DNA of 64,000 bases from positions 110,935,295-110,999,294 of the forward strand of contig NC_053397.1 in assembly GCF_905171765.1 (NCBI RefSeq), read 5' to 3'. The translations under genes were made by a program, and so were the position numbers. Source of the DNA: Bufo bufo (Eukaryota > Chordata > Amphibia > Anura > Bufonidae). The notes beneath the pieces are model-generated. The model saw only the letters and a list, made by a program, of their open reading frames with translations, searched no databases and was not told the DNA's origin. Positions 21,635 through 33,378 of this stretch are shown here, piece after piece (the stretch's first letter is position 1; each line of letters begins with the position of its first letter).

Positions 21635-22587
21635 GGCTACAAGCACCAGTGAAAGTTTATGGGGCTATTCACATGGCCGTTCTTTTAACGGCCAGTGAAT
21701 AGCGTCCGTCCAAAAATAGAACGGATGGACCCCATTGAAATCAATTAGACCGTTTTTAAAGGCCAATTGACAGAAGTGCACCCGTCTAAAAAACGGGTAC
21801 ACAGGCCATTTAGGGGTTAAAAAAAACCTCACCTCATCCACTTGCTCACGGAGCGGCAGTCTCTTCTCTCTTCATTGAGCAGGACCTGCCAAAGAACCTG
21901 CGATCTGCGTGGTGACGTAACCACGTGGGAGCGCGCAGTGATGTCATCGCGCACCTTCGGCAGGTCCTGTTCTGTGAAGAGAGAAGAGACAAGTGGATAA
22001 GGTGAGTTTTTTTTTTTTTTTTGGCTGTGGGATTCTATGGGGGCATTATATCAACCGTTGGGGACATTATAAAGCTGGGGGCCCTAAAAAAAAAAAAACA
22101 CACTATGGGGGACATTATTTAAGATGGGGCCCTACATTGGGGGCATTATTAAAGCTAGGGGTGGTTAAAAAGATTATATACACTGTGGGGGACATTTATT
22201 TAGCTGGGGGCCTACATGGGGGACATTATTAAAGCTGGGGACAGTAAAAAAAAAATAATCTTACACTTTGGGGGAAATTATTTTTGCTGGGGGCCTGCAT
22301 AGGGGCATTATTAAAGCTGGGGGCAGCAACAACAAAAAAATATCCTACACTATGGGGGGCATTTTAGCTGGGGCCCTACCATCCTGTGTGTGTTCTCAGA
22401 AGGGTGGGTCTAGAAATAACCGCCAATCAAATTCATACATTTTTCATGTCTGTTTCTAAGGGACATGAAAAACTGATCCAAAACAGATGCAAAACGGACA
22501 TTAAAAACGGACACACAACCAGAAAATGGATGCATACACTGATGCAAAATGGCCATGAAAAACTGACGGTGTTGTGTGCATGAGGCC
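21635..22587. mobile_element. PIF/Harbinger-like non-autonomous element with minisatellite
   Basis: It is bounded by TAA at 21632-21634 and 22588-22590, with ends GGCTACAAGCACC and, read inward from the right, GGCCTCATGCACACAAC. An internal inverted pair (CTCACCTCATCCACTTG near 21830 and CAAGTGGATAAGGTGAG near 21990) brackets a GC-rich segment. From 22025 to 22380 there is a minisatellite of GGGGGCATTATTAAAGCTGG type. It has no transposase; superfamily is inferred from the 3-bp duplication. Confidence 0.5.
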
Positions 22588-22636
22588 TAATAAACCTTAT
22601 GTGTAATTTACTAAGAGGTCATAAACATTTATTTAA

Positions 22637-23092
22637 GGCTACTTTCCGTTTGTGAGATCCGTTCAGGGCTCTCACAAGTGGTCCAAAACAGATCAGTTTT
22701 GCCCTAATGCATTCTGAATGGAAAAGGATCAGCTCAGAATGCATTAGTTTGCATCCGATCAGTCTCCATTCCGCTCTGGAGGCGGACACCAAAACGCTGC
22801 CTGCAGCGTTTTGCTGTCTGCTTGACAAAACTGAGCCAAACGGATCCGTCCTGGCACACAATGTAAGTCAATAGGGACAGATCCATTTTCTCTGACACAA
22901 TCTGGCACAATAGAAAACGGATCCGTCTCCCATGGAATTTCAATGGAGTTCGTGACGGATCCATGTTAGCTATGTTACAGATAATACAAACGGACCCGTT
23001 CATGATGGATGCATGCGGTTGTATTATTGTAACGGATCAGTTTTTGCAGATCCATGACGGATCCGCCCAAAAATCCGAGTGTGAAAGTATCC
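22637..23092. mobile_element. PIF/Harbinger-like MITE, TAA duplication
   Basis: A 456-bp element flanked by TAA at 22634-22636 and 23093-23095. The ends are GGCTACTTTCCG and, inward from the right, GGATACTTTCACACTCGG. GGATCCGT words inside match the element at 1534-2008, so the two are the same or sister families. Confidence 0.6.
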
Positions 23093-23095
23093 TAA

Positions 23096-23775
23096 GTCAC
23101 ATTCTTGTCAGTAAGATAAGAAATGAGCTACAATATGTGTTTATAATGTCAGAGAGCAAAGATAAGGAGCCATTCAAGTGAGCTGGCTGACAGAGCAGAG
23201 AAAAAATCCAGATCCTGCTACAAGAGCATCTCAGCCCTTTACAGAAAAAAGGGCTTCATATTTTTAATAATAACCAATATAAAAAAATATTTTTAGCTCC
23301 AAATCAGGACACTGCAACAATAAAAAATAAAAAATTGTCCTCAAAGATGAACATAACCTTTAATTCCCACCTGGCCCTTTTGCTGCCATTTATTTCTCCA
23401 AAAAAGCCATTGCTGCCTTGTACTCTCACATGGTGGAGAAAAAGGGGCCACTTTCTGCGATTGTCACTATGCAGCAAGGTTCACGCCACGTTGGACACCA
23501 CCTGGAGAAGATTTTATAGGCAGGGACAGTACATGTCTTTCACGGCCCACTGTGTCAATGTTTTTTGTGGCAGCGGAGAGGCAGCACCCCAACAACATGG
23601 CCAAGTCCTTTTAACCTCTCGACGATTATATAGGCCAGTCTCCCACACCCAGGCACTTATCCACCTCCTCCATGTCCTTTTCCATGGACACAACACCGTC
23701 CCCAAAAGCATCAGGGCACAGCATTGCTCCCACTCACTGTAACAGTACTACATATTTTATGGCTGTGTAGAGTGC
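23096..23775. other. Unassigned segment with open frames
   Basis: A plus-strand frame of 135 codons (23335-23742) overlaps a minus-strand frame of 65 codons. Neither has a domain I can name. The wording has the feel of a decayed transposon, but I cannot assign it. Confidence 0.3.
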
Positions 23776-24572
23776 TAAAATATTAAATAATGTGCAAGAT
23801 AATGCACCTGGGGCGTAAAAACCCAAGGGCAGAATATAGAATATTTGACACAGTCCTGACCTCAGTATCTGAGGAAAGGGATTTAGGAGTAATTATTTCA
23901 GAAGACTTAAAGGTGGGAAGACAATGTAATAGAGCAGCACGAAATGCCAGCAGAATGCTTGGATGTATAGGGAGAGGTATAAGCAGTAGAAAGAGTGAAG
24001 TGCTTATGCCGCTGTACAGAACACTGGTGAGACCTCACTTGGAGTATTGTGCGCAGTACTGGAGGCCATATCTCCAGAAGGATATAGATACTCTAGAGAG
24101 AGTTCAGAGAAGAGCTACTAAACTAGTACATGGATTGCAGGATAAAACTTACCAGGAAAGGTTAAAGGACCTTAATATGTATAGCTTGGAAGAAAGAAGA
24201 GACAGAGGGGATATGATAGAAACTTTTAAATACATAAAGGGAATCAACTCGGTAAAGGAAGAGAGCATATTTAAAAGAAGAAAAACTACCACAAGAGGAC
24301 ACAGTTTTAAATTAGAGGGGCAAAGGTTTAAAAGTAATATAAGGAAGTATTACTTTACTGAGAGAGTAGTGGATGCATGGAATAGCCTTCCTGCAGAAGT
24401 GGTAGCTGCAAATACAGTGAAGGGGTTTAAGCATGCATGGGATAGGCATAAGGCCATCCTTCATATAAGATAGGGCCGGTGGCTATCCATAGTATTCAGT
24501 ATATTGGGCAGACTAGATGGGCCAAATGGTTCTTATCTGCCGACACATTCTATGTTTCTATGTTTCTATGTA
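23776..24572 (+). mobile_element. CR1-type LINE, 5'-truncated
   Basis: Only the C-terminal end of the reverse transcriptase remains (227 codons, 23790-24473), with ERDLGVIISEDLKVGRQCN, LMPLYRTLVRPHLEYCAQYW, LERVQRRATKLVHGL and FTERVVDAWNSLPAEVV. These are typical of the thumb and C-terminal region of CR1/L2-group LINEs. The short 3' UTR GGGCAGACTAGATGGGCC ends in an 8-bp microsatellite (TTTCTATG repeats), the signature CR1 tail. The RT catalytic motif lies upstream of the truncation. Such 5' truncation is normal for target-primed reverse transcription. Confidence 0.88.
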
Positions 24573-24828
24573 ATATATACCCACCATGATGTACAATCTA
24601 ATCTTCTCTTTTCTTTTCTTTTCAATCTATCACTGCACTGTGCACCCTACTCACCTGCTTATCACTTGTGTCTTTTCTTCTCTCGTGAAGTACATAATTA
24701 CTTGGTTGTATTTTATTTTATCTATGTGTACCCTATTGGCACTTATTTTTGTGTATGATCAACATAATATTGTAGCAATTCAGCCCCCATGGTTGGGTGC
24801 CTCCATTAACACTTATGCTATATATATA

Positions 24829-26339
24829 CACTGCTCAAAAAAATAAAGGGAACACTTAAACAACACAATGTAACTCCAAGTCAATCACACTTCTGTGAAA
24901 TCAAACTGTCCACTTAGGAAGCAACACTGAGTGACAATCAATTTCACATGCTGTTGTGCAAATGGGATAGACAACAGCTGGAAATTATAGGCAATTAGCA
25001 AGACACCCCCAATAAAGGAGTGGTTCTGCAGGTGGTAACCACAGACTACTTCTCAGTTCCTATGTTTCCTGGCTGGTGTTTTGGTCACTTTTGAATGCTG
25101 GCGGTGCTTTCACTCTAGTGGTAGCATTAAACGGAGTCTACAACCCACACAAGTGGCTCAGGTAGTGCAGCTTATCCAGGATGGCACATCAATGCGAGCT
25201 GTGGCAAGAAGGTTTGCTGTGTCTGTCAGCGTAGTGTCCAGAGCATGGAGGCGCTACCAGGAGACAGGCCAGTACATCAGGAGACGTGGAGGAGGCCGTA
25301 GGAGCCAGAGCCCTGCAAAATGACCTCCAGCAGGCCACAAATGTGCATGTGTCTGCTCAAACGGTCATAAACAGACTCCATGAGGGTGATATGAGGGCCC
25401 GACGTCCACAGGTGGGGGTTGTGCTTACAGCCCAACACCGTGCAGGACGTTTGGCATTTGCCAGAGAACACCAAGATTGGCAAATTCGCCACTGGCGCCC
25501 TGTGCTCTTCACAGATGAAAGCAGGTTCACACTGAGCACATGTGACAGACGTGACAGAGTCTGGAGACGCCGTGGAGAACGTTCTGCTGCCTGCAACATC
25601 CTCCAGCATGACCGGTTTGGCATTGGGTCAGTAATGGTGTGGGGTGGCATTTCTTTGGAGGGCCGCACAGCCCTCCATGTGCTCGCCAGAGGTAGCCTGA
25701 CTGCCATTAGGTACCGAGATGAGATCCTCAGACCCCTTGTGAGACCATATGCTGGTGCGGTTGGCCCTGGGTTCCTCCTAATGCAAGACAATGCTAGACC
25801 TCATGTGGCTGAAGTGTGTCAGCAGTTCCTGTAAGACGAAGGCATTGATGCTATGGACTGGCCCGCCCGTTCCCCAGACCTGAATCCAATTGAGCACATC
25901 TGGGACATCATGTCTTGCTCTATCCACCAACGTCACGTTGCACCACAGACTGTCCAGGAGTTGGCAGATGCTTTAGTCCAGGTCTGGGAGGAGATCCCTT
26001 AGGAGACCGTCCGCCACCTCATCAGGAGCATGCACAGGCATTGTAGGGAGGTCATACAGGCAAGTGGAGGCACACTACTGAGCCTCATTTTCACTTGTTT
26101 TAAGGACATTACATCAAAGTTGGATCAGCCTGTAGTGTGTTTTTCCACTTTAATTTTGAGTGTGACTCCAAATCCAGACCTCCATGGGCTAAAAAATTTT
26201 ATTTCCATTTTTTATTTTTGTGTGATTTTGTTGTCAGCACATTCAACTATGTAAAGAACAAAGTATTTCAGAAAAATATTTTATTAATTCAGATCTAGGA
26301 TGTGTTATTTTTGTGTTCCCTTTATTTTTTTGAGCAGTG
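24829..26339 (+). mobile_element. Near full-length Tc1-like transposon (family B)
   Basis: A 1511-bp element with terminal repeats CACTGCTCAAAAAAATAAAG at both ends, flanked by TA within short TATATA tracts. A second copy of the left end is at 55727-55937, where it is broken by hAT-3. Confidence 0.95.
25081..26089 (+). pseudogene. Tc1-family transposase, broken
   Basis: The N-terminal helix-turn-helix part is in one frame to 25323 ([18 protein letters not shown], then [12 protein letters not shown]). After an internal deletion with frameshift near 25290-25330 the frame at 25286 continues with the second DNA-binding part (QTVINRLHEGDMRARRP). The DDE fold follows: VLFTDESRF (first D), FLLMQDNARPHVAE (second D) and PDLNPIEHIWDIM (E). 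Stops at 25832-25834 (TAA) and 26000-26002 (TAG) fall inside otherwise conserved text and look like single transitions. All three catalytic residues are still present, but the product cannot be translated whole. Confidence 0.9.
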
Positions 26340-26920
26340 TATATATATATATCTGCTTCACGCATTAGCACTTTATGTCAAGCTAAGTCAGCTGCTGCTT
26401 TGGGATACTGGCACTTGTGCCACTATTCCCTTTCACAATATATGGTATGCACCCTTTTATTGTTTATTGTCCATGGTGTGATTTTGATTATGATGAGTAT
26501 GAACATGGTCTTGTAATATATCATCGCCATGTGGTGGGGTGTAATCCACCTGTCCATAGCGCAATGTAGTCACCTATTATCGAGTAGTATGAGGGGTTAA
26601 CGATGTGTCTTGTTATACTGTTTTATTCTATCTTTTGTTCAGCTCCTACCTGCCGGCACTGCGGTCATGTGTTTGTTCACATGATCGCTCTGTCAGCCTA
26701 GTCCTGCCCCTACTGGGTGCTTTTGATTGGCTCTTCTGGTGGAGTCTGGGCGTGCCCTCTGACACATCTCTGACACTGCGGTCATGTGTTTGTTCACATG
26801 ATCGCTCTGTCAGTCTAGTCCTGCCCCTACTAGGTGCTTTTGCCTCCACTGACTGGTCCTCAATTACTGGAGCTTCAACTACATTGGTGGCGTCATTCAG
26901 GTCCTGCAATCTTAATGGCA
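26340..26920. other. Unassigned, with a 117-bp tandem duplication
   Basis: CACTGCGGTCATGTGTTTGT begins at 26657 and again at 26774, each followed by a near-identical 65-70 bp (CTAGTCCTGCCCCTACT). The 111-codon frame across it reads the duplication and has no family match that I know. Confidence 0.6.
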
Positions 26921-26921
26921 T

Positions 26922-27060
26922 AAGGCCATCCTTTATATAAGATAGGGCCAGGGGCTATCCATAGTATTCAGTATATTGGGCAGACTAGATGGGCCAAATG
27001 GTTCTTATCTGCCGACACATTCTATGTTTCTATGTTTCTATGTTTCTATGTTTCTATGTG
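26922..27060 (+). mobile_element. CR1 LINE 3' tail
   Basis: This repeats the last 130 bp of the CR1 at 23776-24572 (AAGGCCATCCTTTATATAAG, GGGCAGACTAGATGGGCC) and ends in five TTTCTATG-type units. It is a severely 5'-truncated second insertion without coding sequence. Confidence 0.85.
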
Positions 27061-27180
27061 TGTGTCTATACCTATATATCTGTAAAGATGTATTCCAGTT
27101 TTGGTCTCAGGAAAAGAAGCAATTTGTCTGCGTCTCCCTTGTGGGGGTCACCACCTGGGGTCATTATCAGAAGGTGTATT
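27061..27180. other. Unassigned spacer before the Gypsy LTR
   Basis: No feature recognised. The last four bases, TATT, recur after the 3' LTR and may be the target duplication. Confidence 0.3.
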
Positions 27181-28161
27181 TGTAGTGTCCCACTACGTAT
27201 GGGTGGGCACTACTAAGGGTCATGTTGCCCCACCCCTGGTGGGAAATTGCTATTGTATTTTATATTGCATTGTAATGTATATTGCATTGTAACGATTATC
27301 TCCTGTACCAGGCCTGCTAGGGGTGTAGTTTCTCCTCCTAAGCTGTAGAGGGAGCTAGGGAACCCCCTAGTATATATAGTTAGGCCCAGACAGGAAAGAG
27401 TAGTTCAGTCCAGTCCAGTGCAGGAGGCTAAGTAGCTCAGTCTAGCCTGCCTGAGTTCCTGAGTAAGAAAAGCTCAGAAGTTAACCCAGGAGAAGAAGTT
27501 GCCTCCTGCAGATATCTAGCACCTTGTAAAGTACAGTGCAGAGCCACTTTTATCCAGCTTTGTAGAAAGCTGAAGGGCAGAAGGATATTTACAGCAAGAG
27601 AATTTATACCAGAGGAAGGTTTCCCTACCCAAGGATAAAGCCAGCTATAGGGCATACGGTCCTTGGAGAAAGCCAGACAGGATCTGAGGAAAATACAGCC
27701 TGATCTGTAAGTGTTATTCCCTCTGAGTATCTTGCAAAGACTTTGCCTGCCATTTATGTGAAGCCTGCCTGTGACCAACATTTTTCATGTGGAACTAACT
27801 GAAACCTGTAAATAGTTGAACTGTTCAGTAAAAAGAAGTTCTGGTTCACTGCAACTTTGTGTACCTCAATTATTCCTCCAACAAATCAGTGCGCCACCGT
27901 TACCGGCACTGGCGTCACAAACTGTAAGGGATCTTGCCACAGGCACGCTAAACTTCCAACACCCAGGGCACCTCACCTACCACCCGGCCTGGTCCCTATA
28001 TTCAGAGAGTGCCCCAGAAGATCTATGTGCCAGCCTCTCCATCACTGCTGTACGCCTGCCCAGGGTCTTCTACAAACTGTGAGTACTAAGATCAACTCTC
28101 GGTCTGCTAACTGACCCCCGTGACCTCACATTCGCTCCGCCTGAAGGACTGGCGTACTGCA
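27181..28161 (+). repeat. Gypsy-1 5' LTR
   Basis: An approximately 981-bp LTR begins TGTAGTGTCCCAC and ends GCGTACTGCA. From 27294 on it matches the 3' copy at 33861-34720 with only scattered substitutions and short indels. The likely TSD is TATT (27177-27180 and 34721-34724). TATT-like text also follows the left LTR, so the exact LTR end could be a few bases further right. Confidence 0.85.
27371..27378 (+). promoter_or_regulatory. TATA box of Gypsy-1 5' LTR
   Basis: TATATATA lies inside the LTR, preceded by CCCCTAG. It is kept in the 3' LTR at 33938-33945. Confidence 0.5.
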
Positions 28162-28166
28162 TATTT

Positions 28167-28184
28167 TGGCGTCACGAACAGGAT
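28167..28184 (+). promoter_or_regulatory. Gypsy-1 primer-binding site, tRNA-Ser type
   Basis: TGGCGTCACGAACAGGAT lies 5 bp after the LTR. It is the perfect complement of ATCCTGTTCGTGACGCCA, which I recall as the 3' end of vertebrate tRNA-Ser(CGA). It shows that minus-strand DNA synthesis of this element was primed by a serine tRNA. Confidence 0.75.
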
Positions 28185-28822
28185 ACAAAATATTCCTACG
28201 CCATAGTGGAATCTGAACTGTGTGCCATAATTGCCTATTCAGTGATAAATGCCCTATCTGTTTATTTGAAAATTGTTGGGCCAAAGAACTGTGGAAAATC
28301 GCGGTGTGAAAACTGTATATTGTGGACTGTTTGCTGCTTTTTGAACCACCGCTTGCTGTCAGTGAATTGACAGCCTTATGCTTAAAGACGGCCGCCTAAG
28401 CTGACTGGAATTATCGTTGCGCCATCGTTGTGTCCGTCTGGCGCGAAAAAGAAGAGGAGGTACCGCCCTGCCTTCAAAGAAGATACCGCCTACCTCGAAT
28501 CTGGAAGCTCCAAGAGGCCGCGCCTATCTCCTGACGCTGCGCGTGGGACCTCCGCACGACGTGATCACGTACCTCGCGAGACTTGGACTGCGCATCACCG
28601 GAGTGAGTAAAACTTCGATATTATCTAGCCCCTTTGTATTCAAGTACCGGGAAGATTCCGATCCTTGCTGGGAAACTAGGGGGAGGCCCCTCATTAGCAA
28701 TAAAGGACTCAATCCGGGGGAAGCACATTCAATTTGTATTTCGGCCTGCTCCGCCGCTCATTAAAGGGCCATACCCTCTCCGTGGTCACCCTTAGCAACG
28801 GCCTGAGAGAGCGAAGTCCAGC
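28185..28822. other. Gypsy-1 leader
   Basis: Untranslated leader between primer site and gag. A 115-codon frame at 28417-28764 is in another frame and has no retroelement motif. Confidence 0.5.
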
Positions 28823-30133
28823 GTGAGTCCGCCTAAAGAACTTGCCTCCATAGACCACGCCATGTCCGCATCTGAGGAAACGGGGCAGGTGGCCCCCAAC
28901 GAGCCTTCTGTAATTCACGCAGATGAGAACAGGGCGCCCGCCGCTTTGGCAGCATCCAGTCTAGTGCCGCTGACCATGCCATATTACTTTGGGGCCCCCT
29001 GGTTCCCGCGATACTCCGGGGAAGCCCACAAACTGAAAGACTTTAAAGACCAAATCATGGCCTTATTCCGGCTCTATCCTATCTCTGCGGAGCAACAGAT
29101 GGAGATCCTCTTAGCGCAGTTAGAAGGGGTCGCCCGCAGGGAAGTCATGTCATGGCCCAGCTCTGAAAAAAATAACATGGGACAGATCTTTGATCGCCTC
29201 GGCACCACGTTTGAAGCTAGCACGGTGTCGGAAGTTAAGATGCGATTTTTCAGCAGAAAGCAAAAGCCCGGTGAGTCACTCCGTGATTTTGCTTTGTCCC
29301 TGCAAGAGACCTTGAGGGCCATGGTCCAGGTGGACCCCCGGGAGGCTGAAGACCAAGACCGGACTCTGAGAGAGCAGTTCATTGCGGGTGTAAACACTGA
29401 ACACTTAAAGGGCCAGCTGAGGATGCTGTCGGCCCAACACCCCAATTGTGCGTTTGTGGACTTTAAGGAGCCGGTCATCAGTATCCTGGGTCAAAACCCA
29501 CCCACAGGCCCGGTGGCCTCCCTTGAACCTCAGGCCTGCCAGCCAAAAATTATTGATGTGAAAACGTCCGGAGCCAGTCAAGCCACCCAGGCTCCAGTAA
29601 TAGATGTGGTGGCAACGTTAATGGAGCAAGTTAACCATCTCACTAAGAGCCTGGAAAAGGTGTGCAGGAAAATAGAGGAATGGGAAAGACCATTGTTATT
29701 GGAAGATGAAAGCCCCCTATCTCAAAGGCTCCTCCCGCCTGCATATAAAGAGGTCTACCCCAAAGAACCCGATGGGCGACAGAGTTACCGGTCTAAGAAT
29801 CGCAAACAGCCTGTCTGCACCTATTGTAAAAAATATGGCCATACTGAGACAACGTGTTGGCAGTTAAATGGGCCACCCCCGAGGCCGAGGACCGCCCCTC
29901 GGGAGGTAGAACAGCAGGTCCAAGGGATCCAAGTTGGATGCCCAGATACGTGGGATCTCGTCCGAAAATTAACATATGTATTAACGGAATACCTTTTGAA
30001 GCCCTGCTGGATACTGGGTCTCAGGTCACCACCATCCAACGACCCACCTTTGACAAATTCTGGGATTCAAGTCTCCTCACCCAGCCACCGGAATCTTGGC
30101 TGGATATCATTGCTAGCAACGGCAAGCCGGTGA
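28823..30133 (+). pseudogene. Gypsy-1 gag
   Basis: The frame of 436 codons opens at a GTG; the first ATG is at 28862. A proline-rich start is followed by a capsid-like region (residues about 45-215: PWFPRYSGEAHKLKDF, FFSRKQKPGESLRDFALSL, EQFIAGVNTEHLKGQL) of the retrotransposon gag type. A CCHC zinc knuckle follows, CTYCKKYGHTETTC, near residue 333. After the knuckle this frame degenerates into nonsense while the protease frame opens at -1 relative to it, so gag and pol may normally be joined by a -1 frameshift, or an indel has occurred near 29880-29940. This is an ancient genomic copy, not a functional agent. Confidence 0.85.
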
Positions 30134-30210
30134 AAGTCCATGGGTACTGGGAACCTACCCTCCAGATGGGAGAAGCCACCTTACCACAGCGTGATTGTGG
30201 TAAGGTGTGA
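29854..30210 (+). pseudogene. Gypsy-1 protease segment
   Basis: The aspartic protease signature EALLDTGSQVTTI sits near residue 50 of this frame, preceded by KINICINGIPF, the usual retropepsin beta strand. The frame breaks at 30191-30222, where GTGATTGTGGTAAGGT is duplicated in tandem. The 16-bp duplication shifts the frame into that of the next segment. Confidence 0.85.
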
Positions 30211-31340
30211 TTGTGGTGCAAGCCGGAGATAAAGGAGGACACCCCGTGATCTTAGGGACTAATGTCTTTAAAAATTGCTACTCTGAGGTACTTGAGGCCC
30301 TGAACCAATCCATACCCTCAGCTTCACCTGCTTCTAAAAGAGTCGATCAAAAGACTACCAGTGTGCTGTGTGCTCAGCAAAAATTTGCAAATGGGAAAGG
30401 AGAAATCTGCACTGCCCGGATCCGGGATAACCGGCCGGTAATCCTGCAACCGAATTCCCAGATCATTTTGTGGTGCCTTGCTGTACTAGGGAGCCAGGGC
30501 CAAGACTATCAAGCCCTGGTGGAGCCTATCCAAATTGAAAATCATCCCTTCGTGCGAGCAGCCAAGAGCCTGGTGACCGTATCTCAAGGTAAAGTGCCTG
30601 TCCGTTTGGTTAATTTCAGTGATCACCCTGTTGCTCTCTCTAAGCACTGCCCTGTTGCTCAGCTTTTCCAGGTATCCTTCCAGGATGTTATCTGTCTGCC
30701 TGCCACGGAGATGTCTCAAACTGCAAAGAGCAGCAGCGCCCCTGCCAGCGCCTCTTCAGTATCCTGGTGGGAGGAACTTCATGTGGGGAACGAATCCACC
30801 CCGAAGGATCAAATAGAGGGACTCCTGAATCTGGTGAAGGAGCACCACCAGGCCTTTAGCAAGCACTCCACGGACTATGGATAGGACAGTGTAATCAAAC
30901 ACACCATACCTACTGGCTCTCATCCTCCTATCAAGGAGAGATACAGACCCATACCGCCTACTACCTACCAGTTCGTAAAAGAGATGATACAGGAAATTAA
31001 GGACTCTAACATAATCCGGGACAGTCATAGTCCCTGGGCTGCACCCCTAGTTCTTGTTCGTAGAAAAGGTGGCAGCTTCAGGTTCTGTGTGGACTATAGA
31101 AAAATCAATCAAATCACCCACAAAGACACTTATCCGTTGCCACACATTGAAGAATCTTTGATTGCCCTGGAATCATCAGCCTGCTTCTCAACTCTTGACT
31201 TAACCAGTGGATATTGGCAGGTGCCTATGGCCCCGGAAGACCGGGAAAAAAACGCTTTTACCACGCCTATGGGCCTGTTCGAATTTAACTACATGCCTTT
31301 CGGACTGTGTAATGCTCCAGGGAGGTTTACCAGCGGTTGA
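30207..31340 (+). pseudogene. Gypsy-1 pol: spacer and N-terminal reverse transcriptase
   Basis: This frame carries the protease tail, a linker, then the RT fingers: SPWAAPLVLVRRKGGSFRFC, VDYRKINQITHKDTYPLP, FSTLDLTSGYWQVPM (first catalytic Asp) and MPFGLCNAP. A TAG at 30882-30884 interrupts the linker, and another frameshift near 31320 ends the segment just before the palm helix. Confidence 0.88.
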
Positions 31341-31918
31341 TGGAGCGTTGTTTAGGCCATAAGAACTTTGAGACTGTATTGCTATACTTGGATTACGTCA
31401 TTATCTACTCCAAGACATATGAGGATCATTTAAAGCATCTGGCCGAAGTGTTTCAAGTCCTCACTAAATATGGCCTTAAAGTCAAGCCATCCAAGTGCCA
31501 TCTGCTGAAACCAGCTGTGAAGTACCTGGGCCATGTTGTTAGTGCAGAAGGAGTCCAGCCTGATCCTGATAAACTTGCGGCTGTCCGCAATTGGCCTACT
31601 CCCACCACCGTGAAAGAGGTGAGAAGTTTCCTCAGTTTTGCAGGGTATTACAGACGCTTCATCCCACATTTTGCACAGATTGCGGATCCAATCCAGGAAC
31701 TCCTGAGGGGGCATCCCAAAAAGAGTCCAAAGACTCCTATCCCTGTTGAATGGAGTGAGGAGCGGGAGATTGCCTTTCAGCTCCTGAAGAAGAAGCTGAC
31801 GAACCCCCTGTCCTGGGTTACCCGGATTATCAGAAGCCATTCCACCTCTATACGGATGCCAGTAAAAGAGGCCTGGGAGCCGTGTTGGCGCAGGTGCAAG
31901 ACAACAAAGAGAGGGTGA
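31337..31918 (+). pseudogene. Gypsy-1 pol: RT palm/thumb with altered YxDD
   Basis: The RT continues in a second frame: MERCLGHKNFETVLLYLDYV, KPSKCHLLKPAVKYLGHVVS, then FLSFAGYYRRFIPHFAQIAD. The active-site box reads YLDY where the family has YLDD (codon TAC at 31394-31396), so a metal-binding aspartate is gone. The frame fails near 31805, just before the RNase H domain. Confidence 0.88.
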
Positions 31919-33378
31919 TTGCCTACGCCAGTAGATCCCTGAGGGGAGCTGAGAAAAACGATCAGAATTATAGTTCCTTCAAGCTGGAGTTCCTTGCTTT
32001 AGTGTGGGCTGTGACTGAAAAATTCAAGGACTACCTTGCTGCCACTCCGTTTGTCGCCTTCACTGACAACAATCCCCTGGCGCATCTGAATACAGCCAAG
32101 TTAGGGGCTCTGGAGCAAAGATGGGCCTCCCGCCTTGCCAACTATGACTTCACTGTGAAATACCGGGCAGGTCGCTCAAATGATAATGCTGATGCCCTGT
32201 TTCGGCTTCCCACTACAGAAGCACCTGATGAACCAAAAGATGCCTGGGAAGAAGTGGAGATGCCGGCGTTTTACAACAAATTTGCTCAGCAAGATAATGT
32301 TCACACTGAAGATCACTCAGCTGCTGACCCCTCTCCACCGACTAATCCTGACTCCAGGGGCGAACAAGAAAGGTGGATTAAGCTCCAGTCAGAAAGTAGA
32401 GTCCTTGGTGAACTGCTCGACTTCCTTACTAGTGGAAGAACTCCTGAGAGAGTCCACAGGAAGAGTGCAGAGCCAGAACTATTGAAATTGTGGAGACATC
32501 TCCACCAACTCTTCCTTCAAAAAGGCCTGTTGCTAAGAAGGAGCCTGGATCCAGTGTCCTGCGATAGGGTGTACCAGATCCTCCTACCACGTCGAGACGC
32601 CAGTCTTGTGTTAGAGATGTATCATAAACGGTCCGGACACTTCGGCGTGCAGAAAACTGAGGCCACCATTCGCAGAAGGTTCTATTGGATTGGGATGAGA
32701 GAAGACATTGAAAAGTGGTGCCGGGAGTGTACTCCCTGTGCTGTCGGGAGAAGTGAGCGCCATGACCAGAGAGCACCTCTCCACCCTATCGTGAGTAAAA
32801 CTCCCCTGGAGCTTGTTGCTATTGATCATGTGAAGTTGGAGCCAAGTCGCTCAGGTTATACTTATGCCATGACCATTATTGATCACTTCACTAAGTTTGT
32901 TGTAGCAGTGCCTGTGAAAGACCTGACAGCCAAGACCGCGGCGGAAGCATTCTGGAAGCATTTCCTCCTGCCCTACGGCTGCCCAGAGAGAATCCTCACC
33001 GACCAGGGGTCTGCGTTTGAATCACAGTTGTTCCAGGAGTTGTGCCTGTTACATAATTGCCAGAAGGTCCGGACCACAGCCTATTATCCGAAAGGTAACG
33101 GACTCTGTGAAAAAATGAATCAAACTCTCATCGAAATGTTGAGAGCAGTGCCCCCTGAGACAAGGGGTAATTGGCCTACTCTGCTGCCACAACTTATTTA
33201 TACGTATAACAATACAATTCACTGCTCCACCGGGTACACGCCTTTCTATTTGATGTTTGGCTGTCAAGGGAGGCTGCCTGCTGATCACTCCCTAGACGTG
33301 CAAATACCTGATGTCATCAACCCACTACCAAAGACTGATTGGGTGGTGGTCGGTGGAGCATCAAAGACGTCTTCTTAA
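31882..33378 (+). pseudogene. Gypsy-1 pol: RNase H and integrase
   Basis: RNase H starts before this frame's first Met (LYTDASKRGLGAVLAQ, from about 31845) and continues with SSFKLEFLALVWAV, FVAFTDNNPLAH and SNDNADALFRLP. The integrase has an HHCC zinc domain (YHKRSGHFGVQKTEATI ... WCRECTPC) and the core D,D,E: LVAIDHVKLE, RILTDQGSAFES and GNGLCEKMNQTLIEML. All three core acids are present. The frame shifts near 33345. Domain order PR-RT-RH-IN is the standard Gypsy order. Confidence 0.9.

Noticed and set aside
23335..23742. A hAT or host exon in the 135-aa frame
   Set aside because: No catalytic or zinc-finger motif and no splice signals that I could support; left as unassigned.
28417..28764. 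115-aa frame in the Gypsy-1 leader
   Set aside because: No retroelement motif and not in frame with gag; probably chance in GC-rich leader.
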